64,000 bases of DNA from Methanorbis rubei. GTDB taxonomy: Archaea > Halobacteriota > Methanomicrobia > Methanomicrobiales > Methanocorpusculaceae. Where the stretch lies: contig NZ_JAWDKB010000002.1 in the NCBI RefSeq assembly GCF_032714495.1, positions 1-64,000 of the forward strand. Direction: 5' to 3'. The translations under genes and the position numbers were made by a program. Below the pieces are notes generated by a model, which saw only the letters and a list, made by a program, of their open reading frames with translations, was not told the origin of the DNA and ran no database searches. Of this stretch, positions 8,929 through 17,661 are shown in pieces. How positions within the stretch are numbered: the first letter of the stretch is position 1; every line of letters begins with the position of its first letter.

Positions 8929-9515
8929 AATTCCTCAATAGCTGCCGCAAGAACTGCGGCGGTTTCTTTTGTTCTGGTGACCGACACCTGGCTGTTCACA
9001 AAGTCGGTCTTCTTATCAAGACCATTGAGAAGGAGAAGCATTGTGTGTTTCGGTTTGATGCCTGACACATCAAACAGAAATCTTGCCACAGGCACAGTGT
9101 GTTCAAAGATATTCTCACGGGTCTGACCTGCGGTTGCGATGAAAAGGCCGACCTTTTTTCCCTTTGGTTCTTCAAAGGTGTGCAGCACGTACTTCCGTGA
9201 CCAGAAAACCTGGCATCGGTCGATCAAAGCTTTTGCCTGCGAACAGACCGACATTGAGTAAACGGGGGAAGCAAAGATCAGCACATCTGCTGCGAGGATT
9301 TTTTCGGAAAGACCCTGAAAGTCATCCTCCTGAATGCAGCGGCCGAGCTTTTCACATGCCCCGCATCCTTTACAGGGAGCAACCGAGAGGTCGGACAAGA
9401 CAACTTTCTCCTTCGTGAAGCGGTCGCCAACCTCTTCGAGAACCATATCAAGCGCAGACTCGGAGTTGCCGTGGCGGCGGGGAGAGGTTGTTATGGCAAG
9501 AATATGCGCAGACAT
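8925..9515 (-). CDS. iron-sulfur flavoprotein
   Basis: Second flavodoxin-like protein of the pair, 197 residues when started at MSAHILAIT (9515); the open frame reaches 16 codons further but that extension is not family-like. It has TTSPRRHGNSESAL for FMN binding and the cluster motif CKGCGACEKLGRC. LIFASPVYSMSVCSQAKALIDRCQVFW follows. Translation of the two flavoproteins is coupled by an ATGA overlap, so they may act together or form hetero-oligomers (inference). A second such pair is at 52.1-53.2 kb. Confidence 0.86.
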   Translation of the reverse strand: MSAHILAITTSPRRHGNSESALDMVLEEVGDRFTKEKVVLSDLSVAPCKGCGACEKLGRCIQEDDFQGLSEKILAADVLIFASPVYSMSVCSQAKALIDRCQVFWSRKYVLHTFEEPKGKKVGLFIATAGQTRENIFEHTVPVARFLFDVSGIKPKHTMLLLLNGLDKKTDFVNSQVSVTRTKETAAVLAAAIEEL

Positions 9516-9592
9516 GATTGAGTATATCGACAGGATGAATGATAAACTCAATGGAATATGCAAATATTTTCGGAACGACCGGAAAAAACAGT

Positions 9593-9673
9593 GCGAGGGG
9601 AGGGATTCGAACCCGCGAACTCCTTGAGAGCAGATCTTGAGTCAGCCTCCGTTGGCCACTTGGATACCCTCGC
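9593..9673 (-). tRNA. tRNA-Leu (anticodon CAA)
   Basis: An 81-nt class II tRNA on the minus strand. Acceptor GCGAGGG pairs with CCCTCGC; the D stem is TCC/GGA with GTGG in the loop; the anticodon loop is CTCAAGA with CAA at 9637-9639; the variable arm is CTC-AAG-GAG; the T loop is TTCGAAT. Two stem positions do not pair: U-U in the middle of the anticodon stem (29-41) and C-U in the T stem (50-64). CCA is not encoded. The two mismatches are odd but the rest of the tRNA is intact. Confidence 0.9.
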
Positions 9674-9794
9674 AAAAAGACGGATAATATATTAGAAGGA
9701 GGAGAACATCAACCTGTCGCAGATTTTGGCGAAAGTTTTTCGAGTGAAAAAAATAATTTCCGTGTTTGGGGAGTCTTAGTAGGAAACATTTCTC

Positions 9795-9963
9795 GGAATA
9801 ACCACGGAATGCACGGAGCATACGAAGTTTCACGGAAAAAATGCACAGAGAACGCCTGCGCCGCAGGTGTTCTCCGTGCATTCCCGCGAAGCGGTGAGCA
9901 GACCAAAGGTATGCGATTTTCAGTGAAGTTCCGTGAAATTTCAGTGCATTCCGTGGTTACTCC
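9795..9963. repeat. inverted repeat family B', copy 1
   Basis: A long inverted repeat with ends GGAATAACCACGGAATGCA and its complement. The centre holds AACGCCTGCGCCGCAGGTGTT and a 31-bp module at 9886-9916 that is also found at 24.35 and 40.1 kb. It fills the gap between the tRNA and the HxlR gene. No gene is present. Another full copy, interrupted by an inserted element, lies at 54.4-54.8 kb. Confidence 0.82.
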
Positions 9964-9999
9964 AAGTAAGCCACACACAAAATGTCAAAAAAACAAAAA

Positions 10000-10392
10000 T
10001 CACTTCTCCGGCATCTCGCAGTGCACATGAATCGGGCACCCCTCATCCGCATGACCACCGTTTCGCATCACCCAGGTAAGCAGGGGAATAAGCAGCTCAC
10101 GCAGTTCCCATCCCGGAACCGTCAGATAGTACCGCACAACAGGAGGCGTCTGATCCACCACCTGACGGCTGATAAGTCCGGCCTCCTCAAGATCCTTCAG
10201 TGTGTTTGACAGCGTCTTCGAACTGATGTTGCAGAGATAACGTTTCAGCTCATTAAATCCCGCAGACCCGTGATTGCCGATAACCGCAATGATCATCAGA
10301 GCCCATTTCTTACTGATCGTATCAAGCAGCCCATGCAGCGGACAAAAACAGATCTCAGAATGTACTGGCAACTCCTCAGAGATGATAACCAC
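10000..10392 (-). CDS. HxlR-family transcriptional regulator
   Basis: Winged-helix regulator of 130 residues. The HxlR pattern is clear: CFCPLHGLLDTISKKWALMIIAVIG, then GFNELKRYLCNISSKTLSNTLKDLEEAGLISRQV and VVRYYLTVPGWEL. HxlR proteins bind DNA as dimers, often sensing redox state or aldehydes through cysteines; here CFC near the N-terminus and a C-terminal CPIHVHC are possible sensor or metal sites. It is divergent from the small exported protein at 10.5 kb, which may be its target (inference). Confidence 0.9.
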   Translation of the reverse strand: MVIISEELPVHSEICFCPLHGLLDTISKKWALMIIAVIGNHGSAGFNELKRYLCNISSKTLSNTLKDLEEAGLISRQVVDQTPPVVRYYLTVPGWELRELLIPLLTWVMRNGGHADEGCPIHVHCEMPEK

Positions 10393-10516
10393 CTTACTTC
10401 AGTACTTGGAATTTTCTCCATGATAAACTACGACGCCCAATTAATCAGGGAGGCCAGTGATAAATCAGAACACAGTGTAAAGATTATTTAACAACCACTC
10501 GCATATACTTATTATT

Positions 10517-10924
10517 ATGGGAAAGAACAGCGCGGAAATTGTCGCAGTAGTAATAGCAGTAATGGTAGTATTCGCAGGAATCGCCGCAGGCTTTGGAGGG
10601 TTCATGATTCAGGACACAGGTTCCACATATGCAGACACATTTGCACAAAAAACAGGAACCACCCTGACAACGGTTGTAGCACCGGCAGACTATGATGTGG
10701 ATCAGGTAGCAGTATTCCAGATTCCGGGCGGGGCCTACATCGATGCAAAATCCCTCATCAGCGCATACAACGGCAACACCGACAGCGTAATCGTCTATAA
10801 TGTTGTGGATGGAACAATCGTTGGCGAACAGAGTGCCCCGATCACCTTCAACCATGCAGCAGGACTCCTGAATACCGCAATGGGAAAACAGCTGATCAAT
10901 CTCGCAACAGCAGCTCAGACATAA
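10517..10924 (+). CDS. small exported protein with N-terminal membrane segment
   Basis: Protein of 135 residues with one hydrophobic N-terminal segment (EIVAVVIAVMVVFAGIAAGFGGF) after MGKNSA, then a soluble region containing IPGGAYIDAKSLISAYNG and VYNVVDGTIVGEQSAP. The N-terminus loosely resembles archaeal pilin-like proteins (short polar head, then a hydrophobic helix), but I see no firm cleavage motif, so that is only a possibility. It is encoded 8 bp before the HD hydrolase gene and may share its mRNA. No function is recognised. Confidence 0.7.
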   Translation: MGKNSAEIVAVVIAVMVVFAGIAAGFGGFMIQDTGSTYADTFAQKTGTTLTTVVAPADYDVDQVAVFQIPGGAYIDAKSLISAYNGNTDSVIVYNVVDGTIVGEQSAPITFNHAAGLLNTAMGKQLINLATAAQT

Positions 10925-10932
10925 AACCCAAT

Positions 10933-12138
10933 ATGCCAAAACATATCAAAGACCCAGTACACGGATATATCGAAGTACCTGCAGATCTTGTGCCGCTCGT
11001 GGATACCACGATTGTGCAGCGTCTGCATCATATCCGTCAGCTGGGATTTGCATACTTGGTATATCCCGGAGCAAACCACAGCAGATTTGAACACTCTCTT
11101 GGAGCGATGCATCTTGCTTCGCTTCTCTGCGGCAGACTCGGACTCGGAGAATCCGAGACAAAAACCATCTGTGCCGCAGCACTTCTTCACGATATCGGGC
11201 ACGGCCCGTACTCCCATGCAAGCGAACGGCTCATGCAGGAGTACGAACACTTTTCTCACGACGACATCAGTATTCATCTGGCGGATCCTGCAATAGATGC
11301 CCAGCTCAAAAAAATATCCGTCAGTCCTGATGAAGTGGCGGCACTTGTTGCAGGCGGACATCCTCACTCAGGCATCATCCATGGAGATCTCGACGTCGAC
11401 CGGATGGACTACCTGCTCAGGGACGCCCACTATACCGGAGCACCGTACGGAAACTTTGACACAGGAAGACTCATCCAGTCGCTTGAGATCGTTTCTGGCA
11501 AACTGGTGCTCAACCAGTCCGGCATCTCAGCAGCCGAGTCGCTTTTGATCGCACGAACTCTGATGGGACCGACCGTCTACTATCATCATGCATGCAGAAT
11601 CGCCGAAGAGATGTTTCTTCTTGCAGGCCGCTCCCACTTCGGCAGTGATGCCACAGGAGTTGAACAGTTCATGCATCTTGACGACGTGACAGCAGCCGCA
11701 GTTCTGCTGAACTCGCCTTCGGCAACGACGCGGGACCTGATCGACCGCATCAGAACGCGGCGGCTCTACAAACGTTCGGTCTACGCTGGCCGCGAACTCG
11801 TGGACATCGACCATCTGCCGCAGACCAAAGAAAGCGTCAACCGCATGCACCAGGCGATTGTGGAGACCGCAAGCGTCAGAGACGAAGACGTCATCCTTGA
11901 CATCCCGCCGCTTCGTAAGGAAATTCGCATGGACGTTCTGGTCAGAAGGCATCATGACCTTGTGCCGTTCAATGAAATTGTTCCCATGCTTGAGATGATG
12001 AACGCAACCCGTCACGGCCAGTGGCGGCTTGGTGTGTATGCACCTGCCGAACTTCGCGACCGGGTCGGGGAAGCCGCCCGCGAAGTACTCTCCCTGCGTC
12101 ACGCAACAAAACAACATAAACTCACAGGTATAATATAA
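10933..12138 (+). CDS. HD-domain phosphohydrolase (dNTPase/SAMHD1-like)
   Basis: Protein of 401 residues of the HD superfamily. It starts KHIKDPVHGYIEVPADLVPLVDT, and has RLHHIRQLGFAYLVYPGANHSRFEHSLG, the metal pair in LLHDIGHGPYSHASE, and GDLDVDRMDYLLRDAHYTG; together these match the SAMHD1/dGTPase-like group that hydrolyses nucleoside triphosphates. The likely role is control of deoxynucleotide pools, though some relatives act on other nucleotides. It lies between the small exported protein (8 bp upstream) and ubiX (5 bp downstream) in one direction. Confidence 0.87.
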   Translation: MPKHIKDPVHGYIEVPADLVPLVDTTIVQRLHHIRQLGFAYLVYPGANHSRFEHSLGAMHLASLLCGRLGLGESETKTICAAALLHDIGHGPYSHASERLMQEYEHFSHDDISIHLADPAIDAQLKKISVSPDEVAALVAGGHPHSGIIHGDLDVDRMDYLLRDAHYTGAPYGNFDTGRLIQSLEIVSGKLVLNQSGISAAESLLIARTLMGPTVYYHHACRIAEEMFLLAGRSHFGSDATGVEQFMHLDDVTAAAVLLNSPSATTRDLIDRIRTRRLYKRSVYAGRELVDIDHLPQTKESVNRMHQAIVETASVRDEDVILDIPPLRKEIRMDVLVRRHHDLVPFNEIVPMLEMMNATRHGQWRLGVYAPAELRDRVGEAAREVLSLRHATKQHKLTGII

Positions 12139-12143
12139 GAGAG

Positions 12144-12692
12144 ATGAAGCGGATCGTTGTCGGAGTTACCGGAGCTTCCGGTACGCTGTACGCAAAACGG
12201 CTCATTGAAGCCCTCACGAAAACGGACGGCGTCGAAGTGTATCTGATAATCTCCGACACCGCAAGAACCGTGGCTCGCCTCGAGGAAGTTGATCTTTCCG
12301 GCTATCCGGTTCACTATGAAGAGAACTGCGACCTTGCCGCAGGCATTGCAAGCGGCTCGTTTTTGTTTGATGCAATGGTTGTCATACCCTGCAGTATGAA
12401 GAGCCTCGCCTCAATTGCGGGCGGTTACGGAGCAACACTGATCTCCCGCGCCGCAGACGTCTGCCTCAAAGAGCGCAGAAAACTGATTCTTGTACCCCGG
12501 GAGACCCCGTACTCCCGCGTGCATTTAACCAATATGCTTGCCGCACACGACGCGGGAGCGGTCATCATGCCTGCCTCCCCTCCGCTCTACACGCATCCGG
12601 AGACGATCAATGATCTTGCCGACATGATCGCCGCCCGCGTACTGGATCACTGCGGAATTTCCCACACACTTGGATCACGGTGGAAAGAATGA
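12144..12692 (+). CDS. ubiX: flavin prenyltransferase UbiX
   Basis: Makes prenylated FMN, the cofactor of UbiD-type decarboxylases, from FMN and dimethylallyl (mono)phosphate. Family marks are VGVTGASGTLYAKRLIEAL, VVIPCSMKSLASIAGGYGATLISRAADVCLKERRKLILVPRETP and LTNMLAAHDAGAVIMPASPPLY. Length 182 is typical. It overlaps the next gene, a UbiD-family decarboxylase, by four bases, so the cofactor enzyme and its user are made together. Confidence 0.93.
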   Translation: MKRIVVGVTGASGTLYAKRLIEALTKTDGVEVYLIISDTARTVARLEEVDLSGYPVHYEENCDLAAGIASGSFLFDAMVVIPCSMKSLASIAGGYGATLISRAADVCLKERRKLILVPRETPYSRVHLTNMLAAHDAGAVIMPASPPLYTHPETINDLADMIAARVLDHCGISHTLGSRWKE

Positions 12693-13933
12693 GAGAATTT
12701 ATCAAACGAATGATTGCCAACGGACTGGTCGAGGAGATATCTGAGCCGGTCTCTTCCATATACGAAGCACCGAAGCAGGCCTACTACAACAGTAAGAAGA
12801 TGCTCTACTTCCACAACTGCGACGGACACGAATGTGTGATGAACACGATCTTCGACCGCAGGAGTCTCTCGGTTGCGCTGAATATTCCTGAAGACAAACT
12901 CGTGAAGACGCTTGCCTCCTGCACCTACTCAGGGAAAACCCATAACGCAGGAAAACTGACGTTTGTTCCGGCAAAGCTTTCGGCACTGCCAATCATGAAA
13001 CACTTCCCCAAAGACGCAGGCAGATACCTGACGTCGGGCGTGGTCTTCTCTGCACTGGACGGAGTGGAGAACGCTTCGATTCACCGGTTGGAAGTGCTGG
13101 ACGACACGCATCTGATCGGAAGAATTGTGGAAGGCCGCCACACCTACAAGCTGCTTCAGCAGGCAAAGGCTGCCGGCAAAAAACTCCCGATCGCAATAAC
13201 TGTCGGAACACATCCTGCGGTAACGTTTGCCGCATGCACCCGCGTGCCGGAAGGAAAGGAGATGGCGTACGCAGCAGAAATTCTTGGTGAGGACATGCCG
13301 CTCTATGAATGCCCGAACGGCATCCGCGTACCGGACGCAGAGATTGTTCTCTACGGCTACATGACCGCGGACCTGCATGAAGAAGGTCCGTTCGTTGACA
13401 TCAGCGGAACGTATGACCCTATCCGCATGCAGCCAGTGATCGAACTCGAAGGCATGGCATGCAAGCCTGACTTCATCTATCACGGCATTGTGCCGGCAGG
13501 CGCAGAACACAAGATGCTGATGGGTGCGCCTTATGAGCCGAGGATTTATCAGGCCGCAGCAAACGTGACGAACGTTCGCGACGTGTACCTGACGCCCGGA
13601 GGAGCAGGATACTTCCATGCGGTAGTGCAGGTAAAGAAGATGACCAACGGCGACGGCAAGAATGTGATCATGGCAGCGTTCGCCGCCCACACCTCACTGA
13701 AGCATGTCGTCGTCGTTGACGAGGACATCAACATCTATGACCCGAACGATGTGGAGTTTGCTATCGCAACACGCGTGCGTGCGGATCAGGATGTGATGAT
13801 CATCGCAGGCGTTCGCGGCAGTTCACTTGACCCGTGCAGAATCGGTGACGGCATGAATGTGAAGATGGGTATCGACGCGACGATGAATCTCGGGCATGAG
13901 GATGAGTTTATCCGTGCCGGATGGGATGAATAA
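12689..13933 (+). CDS. UbiD-family decarboxylase, probable anhydromevalonate phosphate decarboxylase
   Basis: A 414-residue UbiD protein starting at the ATG overlapping the ubiX stop (a GTG three codons earlier is also open; GGTGG precedes the ATG). UbiD features include PIAITVGTHPAVTFAACTRVPEGKEMAYAAEIL, EGPFVDISGTYD and HVVVVDEDINIYDPNDVEFAIATRVRADQDVMI. Directly downstream is AcnX large subunit. In archaea lacking the classical mevalonate end steps, phosphomevalonate dehydratase (AcnX) and this UbiD relative form isopentenyl phosphate. The neighbourhood supports that role strongly; the residues alone do not prove the substrate. Confidence 0.88.
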   Translation: MREFIKRMIANGLVEEISEPVSSIYEAPKQAYYNSKKMLYFHNCDGHECVMNTIFDRRSLSVALNIPEDKLVKTLASCTYSGKTHNAGKLTFVPAKLSALPIMKHFPKDAGRYLTSGVVFSALDGVENASIHRLEVLDDTHLIGRIVEGRHTYKLLQQAKAAGKKLPIAITVGTHPAVTFAACTRVPEGKEMAYAAEILGEDMPLYECPNGIRVPDAEIVLYGYMTADLHEEGPFVDISGTYDPIRMQPVIELEGMACKPDFIYHGIVPAGAEHKMLMGAPYEPRIYQAAANVTNVRDVYLTPGGAGYFHAVVQVKKMTNGDGKNVIMAAFAAHTSLKHVVVVDEDINIYDPNDVEFAIATRVRADQDVMIIAGVRGSSLDPCRIGDGMNVKMGIDATMNLGHEDEFIRAGWDE

Positions 13934-13947
13934 GTAAGGAGTGAAAA

Positions 13948-15132
13948 ATGGAACTGGATACATACGATCAGGCACTGCTAAACGGCGAACATGGCGAGAG
14001 CCGTCAGAAGATGATGGAGATACTGCTTGCTCTCGGCAAAATTTTCGATGCCGAACGCTTTATTCCGGTAAAGAGTGTGCAGGTTTCCGGAGCTTCGTTC
14101 AAAACGATTGGCGACGCAGGTCTTGAGTGGCTGTCAAGCATTGATGCAAAGGCAGTCGTGCCGGCATTTTTAAATCCGATCGGCATGCCTCGCGAAGGTT
14201 GGGAAGAGCTCGGCATTCCGGGAAGTTTTGCCGAGAAACAGAAACAGGTAAACGAGGCATACATCAGGCTCGGCATCCGGCCGACCTGTACGTGCACGCC
14301 GTATTATTTCAGCATTGTTGAGCGCGGCGACCATCTTGCATGGTCCGAGTCTTCGGCTGTCAGCTACGCAAACTCAGTGCTTGGCGCACGAACGAACCGC
14401 GAGGGCGGACCTTCCGCTCTCGCGGCTGCCCTGACCGGCAAGACGCCTGAGTACGGTCTGCACATTGTGAAGAACCGGTTGCCAAAGATTGAGTTCCGCT
14501 TAGATGATCCTGAAGCCACAAAAAACTGGACGAATGCTGAGTACGGTGCGCTCGGTGTTGTTGCAGGTGCAGTTGCCGGCAACAAAATTCCTCTGTTCAT
14601 GGATATTCGGCCGAACCGCGATATGCTGAAGAGTCTTGGCGCTGCAATGGCCGCGTCCGGAGCGGTCGCACTCTATCATGTAAACGGAATTACACCTGAG
14701 TCAAGGTTCCCGTTCTTCAAGAAACACTTCGCCGAGGACGATCTTGAAGTCGTCACAATCGAAGTTGCCGAAGTGCTGAATGTGTTCGCTGAACTTGAAG
14801 TCACGGCGGTTGCCATCGGCTGTCCGCATCTTTCAAAGGAGGAAGTGACACGCGTTGCCCAGCTGCTTTCCGGCAAAAAAACGGTGATGCCGTTTTATGT
14901 GTTCATCGCCGAAGAGATGCGGGCATCCTGTTCTGCAGAGCTCGGGATAATCGAGAAGTCAGGGGCAAAAGTTGTGCCTGACACCTGTATGGTGGTGTCA
15001 CCGTTAATGGATCACACAGGAAGCGTCATGACCAACTCAGGCAAGGCGTTTTCCTATTTGCCTGGAATGTGCGGCGTGACTCCAAGAATGGGAACACTCG
15101 AAGAGTGTGTGCGTGTCGGGTGCGGTGAGTAA
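13948..15132 (+). CDS. aconitase X catalytic (large) subunit, probable phosphomevalonate 5-phosphate dehydratase
   Basis: Protein of 394 residues of the AcnX large-subunit family. It has the AcnX start QALLNGEHGESRQKMMEILLALGK, TCTCTPYYFSIVERGDHLAWSESSAVSYANSVLGARTNREGGPSAL, a late cysteine region (GIIEKSGAKVVPDTCMVV) and GKAFSYLPGMCGV, giving candidate Fe-S ligands. With its neighbours it fits the archaeal mevalonate branch: dehydration of mevalonate 5-phosphate followed by decarboxylation. The small subunit gene is not adjacent. A GGAGTGA ribosome site precedes the start. The stop overlaps the protease gene's likely GTG start. Confidence 0.9.
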   Translation: MELDTYDQALLNGEHGESRQKMMEILLALGKIFDAERFIPVKSVQVSGASFKTIGDAGLEWLSSIDAKAVVPAFLNPIGMPREGWEELGIPGSFAEKQKQVNEAYIRLGIRPTCTCTPYYFSIVERGDHLAWSESSAVSYANSVLGARTNREGGPSALAAALTGKTPEYGLHIVKNRLPKIEFRLDDPEATKNWTNAEYGALGVVAGAVAGNKIPLFMDIRPNRDMLKSLGAAMAASGAVALYHVNGITPESRFPFFKKHFAEDDLEVVTIEVAEVLNVFAELEVTAVAIGCPHLSKEEVTRVAQLLSGKKTVMPFYVFIAEEMRASCSAELGIIEKSGAKVVPDTCMVVSPLMDHTGSVMTNSGKAFSYLPGMCGVTPRMGTLEECVRVGCGE

Positions 15133-15829
15133 CTTGAGTCTTCTTGAAAAGATCTCTCCGTTTGAAAAGCGGGACCTGCTGATTGCGTGGTTCTGTCTTG
15201 CGGTCGCATTCACGCTTGGTATCTCAGGAGGCATTGCATTTGTCACCGACTTTACGAAAATTTCGATCGACACGCTTGCGCTGACGTTTGTTGTGGCAAT
15301 CATAACGGTCGGGCTGTCTTTTGTTCTGCATGAGATGGCGCACAAGTTTGCGGCAATCCGGTACGGATACTGGGCAGAGTTTCGCAAAAATACGCAGATG
15401 CTGCTGCTCGCAGTCGTCATTGCGGTGGTGACCGGCATTGTGTTTGCCGCGCCCGGAGCAACGCTGATCAATACTGCCGGCCGCGAGATGACGAAAAAAG
15501 AGAATGGTATCATCTCTCTTGCGGGACCAGCAATAAATCTGATTCTTGCAGTTCCGTTCTTTATCTGCATGATTGCAGGAATTCTTATAGGAGGGGCAGA
15601 GGTTAGTCAGTTCACGCTTCCCGGGTTCCTGTTCTATCTGGGAATGATTGGTTTTCAGGTAAATGCGATGCTGGCATTCTTCAACATGCTGCCGGTGGGC
15701 CCGCTTGACGGCAGAAAGATTCTCCGCTGGAATGTGGTGGTGTTTGTTGTGACCATTGTTGTGTCGCTTCTGCTTCTCTACGTCTCGCTGCAGCCGTGGA
15801 TGTTTGTGAAGATGCTGGTTTATAGTTGA
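15125..15829 (+). CDS. site-2 protease-like membrane metalloprotease (M50)
   Basis: Multi-pass membrane protein of about 234 residues. It has the zinc motif HEMAH in FVLHEMAHKFAAIRYGYW and the distal ligand NMLPVGPLDGRKI, both diagnostic of the intramembrane M50 peptidases. I place the start at GTG 15125, overlapping the acnX stop, giving VSNLSLLEKISPFEKRDLLIAW; an earlier frame start at 15107 is possible. The substrate is unknown. Co-location with isoprenoid genes may be only positional, though the overlap suggests one mRNA. Confidence 0.85.
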   Translation: MSNLSLLEKISPFEKRDLLIAWFCLAVAFTLGISGGIAFVTDFTKISIDTLALTFVVAIITVGLSFVLHEMAHKFAAIRYGYWAEFRKNTQMLLLAVVIAVVTGIVFAAPGATLINTAGREMTKKENGIISLAGPAINLILAVPFFICMIAGILIGGAEVSQFTLPGFLFYLGMIGFQVNAMLAFFNMLPVGPLDGRKILRWNVVVFVVTIVVSLLLLYVSLQPWMFVKMLVYS

Positions 15830-15857
15830 GGGATTTCCCTCCGCAATTTTTTTTGTA

Positions 15858-16111
15858 GCTCCGCCCACGGAAAAACGGAACACACTGAATATTCTCGGAA
15901 GAAAAACATCACGGAGCAGACGGGAACAGCACGGAACTCTAAAACATTGATACAACAAAAAAATCTAATTCGTTTTTTGAAAAAAATATCACGAAATATT
16001 TGATGACATCGTATGGAAATCTAAAATAATTCATTTCCGTGATGTTCACGTCTGCTCCGTGATGTTTTTCTGTGAGATTTCCGTGTGTTCTGTGTGCTCC
16101 GTGGGCGGAGC
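15858..16111. repeat. inverted repeat family B, copy 1
   Basis: Long inverted repeat with ends GCTCCGCCCACGGAAAAACG and its complement, and inner arms reading ATCACGGAGCAGACG...AACAGCACGGAA. A spacer of about 100 AT-rich bases lies in the middle. It sits between the M50 gene and the methionine-synthase-like gene. Related copies are at 43.9 and 49.5 kb and fragments at 24.4 and 56.5 kb. Confidence 0.85.
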
Positions 16112-16177
16112 AGAACGTAATGCACAAGGATGACCAAACCCAAACTTTTTTTACGTTCCCTCCCATATGCTGTAGAT

Positions 16178-17071
16178 ATGCAGCTTCCGAAACTTCTTCC
16201 GACAACAGTTGTCGGTTCCTTTCCGTGCGTGAAAGGTTCCGGCTTTTTCGGTCTGGTTGATCCCTACAAACATGCAGTGAAGTTTGCGGTTGCCGAACAG
16301 CTGAGAGCAGGCGTTGATATCATCTCGGATGGACAGGTGCGGGCCGATATGGTGCAGGCATTTGTCTCAAAGCTCCCGGGCATCAACGGAAATACAGTGA
16401 TAGGGCCGATCGGCATTTCGGAAAAACCGATCACGGTCGCAGACACCAGATATGCTCTGACGCAGACAAAGTATGTGAAGGGAATTTTGACCGGGCCGTG
16501 TACTCTCGCGTATGCGCTGAAGATTGAGACTCCTTCCTACCGCGACCGCGAGGAGCTGGTGCTGGATCTTGCATCAGCCCTGCACTCTGAAGCGAAATTT
16601 CTTGCGGCAACCGGAGCATACATGATTCAGGTGGATGAGCCGATTCTCTCAACAGGCGCGATGGATATTGAGACGGCAAAGGAAGCACTGAAAATTATTT
16701 TCCGCGGTATTGAAACACCGACATGTATTCACACCTGCGGCCGGCTGAATACGGTCTCGTCAGAGTGGACGCGGCTGCCGGTGGATGTGATTGATTTTGA
16801 GTACTCGGTGAGCCCTGAGAATCTCTCCGACATCTCGCGTCATGATCTGCGGAACAAAAAAATCGGATGCGGTTGTGTGAAAAGTTCGGAGACACAGGTG
16901 GAGTCGGTCGAAGAGATCGAGAAACGCGTGCGGTTCTGTGTGGAGTCGTTCGGAGCTGAAAATATTCTGATCGATCCGGACTGCGGGCTGCGGATGCTGA
17001 CACCAGAGGTGGCGTTTGCGAAGCTCGCGAATATGTGCGAAGCGGTGAAGAACGTCAGGGCTGAGTTATAG
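16178..17071 (+). CDS. methionine synthase-like (MetE C-terminal family, archaeal type)
   Basis: About 297 residues from the ATG at 16178 (LPKLLPTTVVGSFP is the usual family start; an upstream ATG at 16130 is open but adds an atypical head). It is the C-terminal MetE barrel only. The zinc ligands can be seen in TCIHTCGRLN and in DPDCGLRML. ILTGPCTLAYAL and QVDEPILSTG are family motifs. Archaeal short MetE-like enzymes transfer a methyl group from a corrinoid donor to homocysteine rather than from methyl-folate (family knowledge). It stands alone after a repeat. Confidence 0.85.
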   Translation: MQLPKLLPTTVVGSFPCVKGSGFFGLVDPYKHAVKFAVAEQLRAGVDIISDGQVRADMVQAFVSKLPGINGNTVIGPIGISEKPITVADTRYALTQTKYVKGILTGPCTLAYALKIETPSYRDREELVLDLASALHSEAKFLAATGAYMIQVDEPILSTGAMDIETAKEALKIIFRGIETPTCIHTCGRLNTVSSEWTRLPVDVIDFEYSVSPENLSDISRHDLRNKKIGCGCVKSSETQVESVEEIEKRVRFCVESFGAENILIDPDCGLRMLTPEVAFAKLANMCEAVKNVRAEL

Positions 17072-17227
17072 GACGTTGACATCTGTCACTCGCAATTTTT
17101 TTCAGAAAAAAATAAACGAAATTTTTTTCAGCATCACATTTCATAATTCCTATTGAAAAAAATTTCAAAAAAAAATCGAGTGAGTTTTTTTTCATGAATC
17201 ACAAATAAAAATTCAAGCCAAAAAAAA

Positions 17228-17653
17228 TTATTCACCGAACCGCATCATGTACTCATCATGACCGGTCTCGGTCGACCGACGCAACATAATTACAAAACCA
17301 AATTTTTCATAAAATATTTTTGCCGCAGAATTTTCCACATACACACACAACGTAAGATCTTTTGCGATCTCCTGCACATAACGAATCAGTGCAGAGCCGA
17401 TGCTCTGTCGCTGAAAATTTGGCGCGACAAAAAGTGCGCCGATAATATTTCGATCAAGGATGCTGACAAAACCGCGAATGAGATCATCCTCGACAAAAAC
17501 ATAAGTCTCCGAGATTGGAAGGTACTGATCTCGTACAACCGAAAACTGCTCCTGCCAGTAGGAAGGAGAAATAAAATCATGCGCAACAATACTCGCGTCA
17601 AGCCATATTTTCATCACCACATCGGTATCTGAAGAGCGGAACTGGCGAATCAT
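17228..17653 (-). CDS. GNAT-family acetyltransferase
   Basis: Protein of 141 residues with a full GNAT fold. It starts IRQFRSSDTDVVMKIWLDASI, and has IIGALFVAPNFQRQSIGSALIRYVQE (acetyl-CoA pyrophosphate loop) and LCVYVENSAAKIFYEKFGFVI. It resembles small acetyltransferases of the YjaB/PhnO-like kind. The acceptor is unknown. It follows ecfT in the same direction with 8 bp between, so a shared transcript is possible without implying shared function. Confidence 0.82.
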   Translation of the reverse strand: MIRQFRSSDTDVVMKIWLDASIVAHDFISPSYWQEQFSVVRDQYLPISETYVFVEDDLIRGFVSILDRNIIGALFVAPNFQRQSIGSALIRYVQEIAKDLTLCVYVENSAAKIFYEKFGFVIMLRRSTETGHDEYMMRFGE

Positions 17654-17661
17654 AAAAAAAG

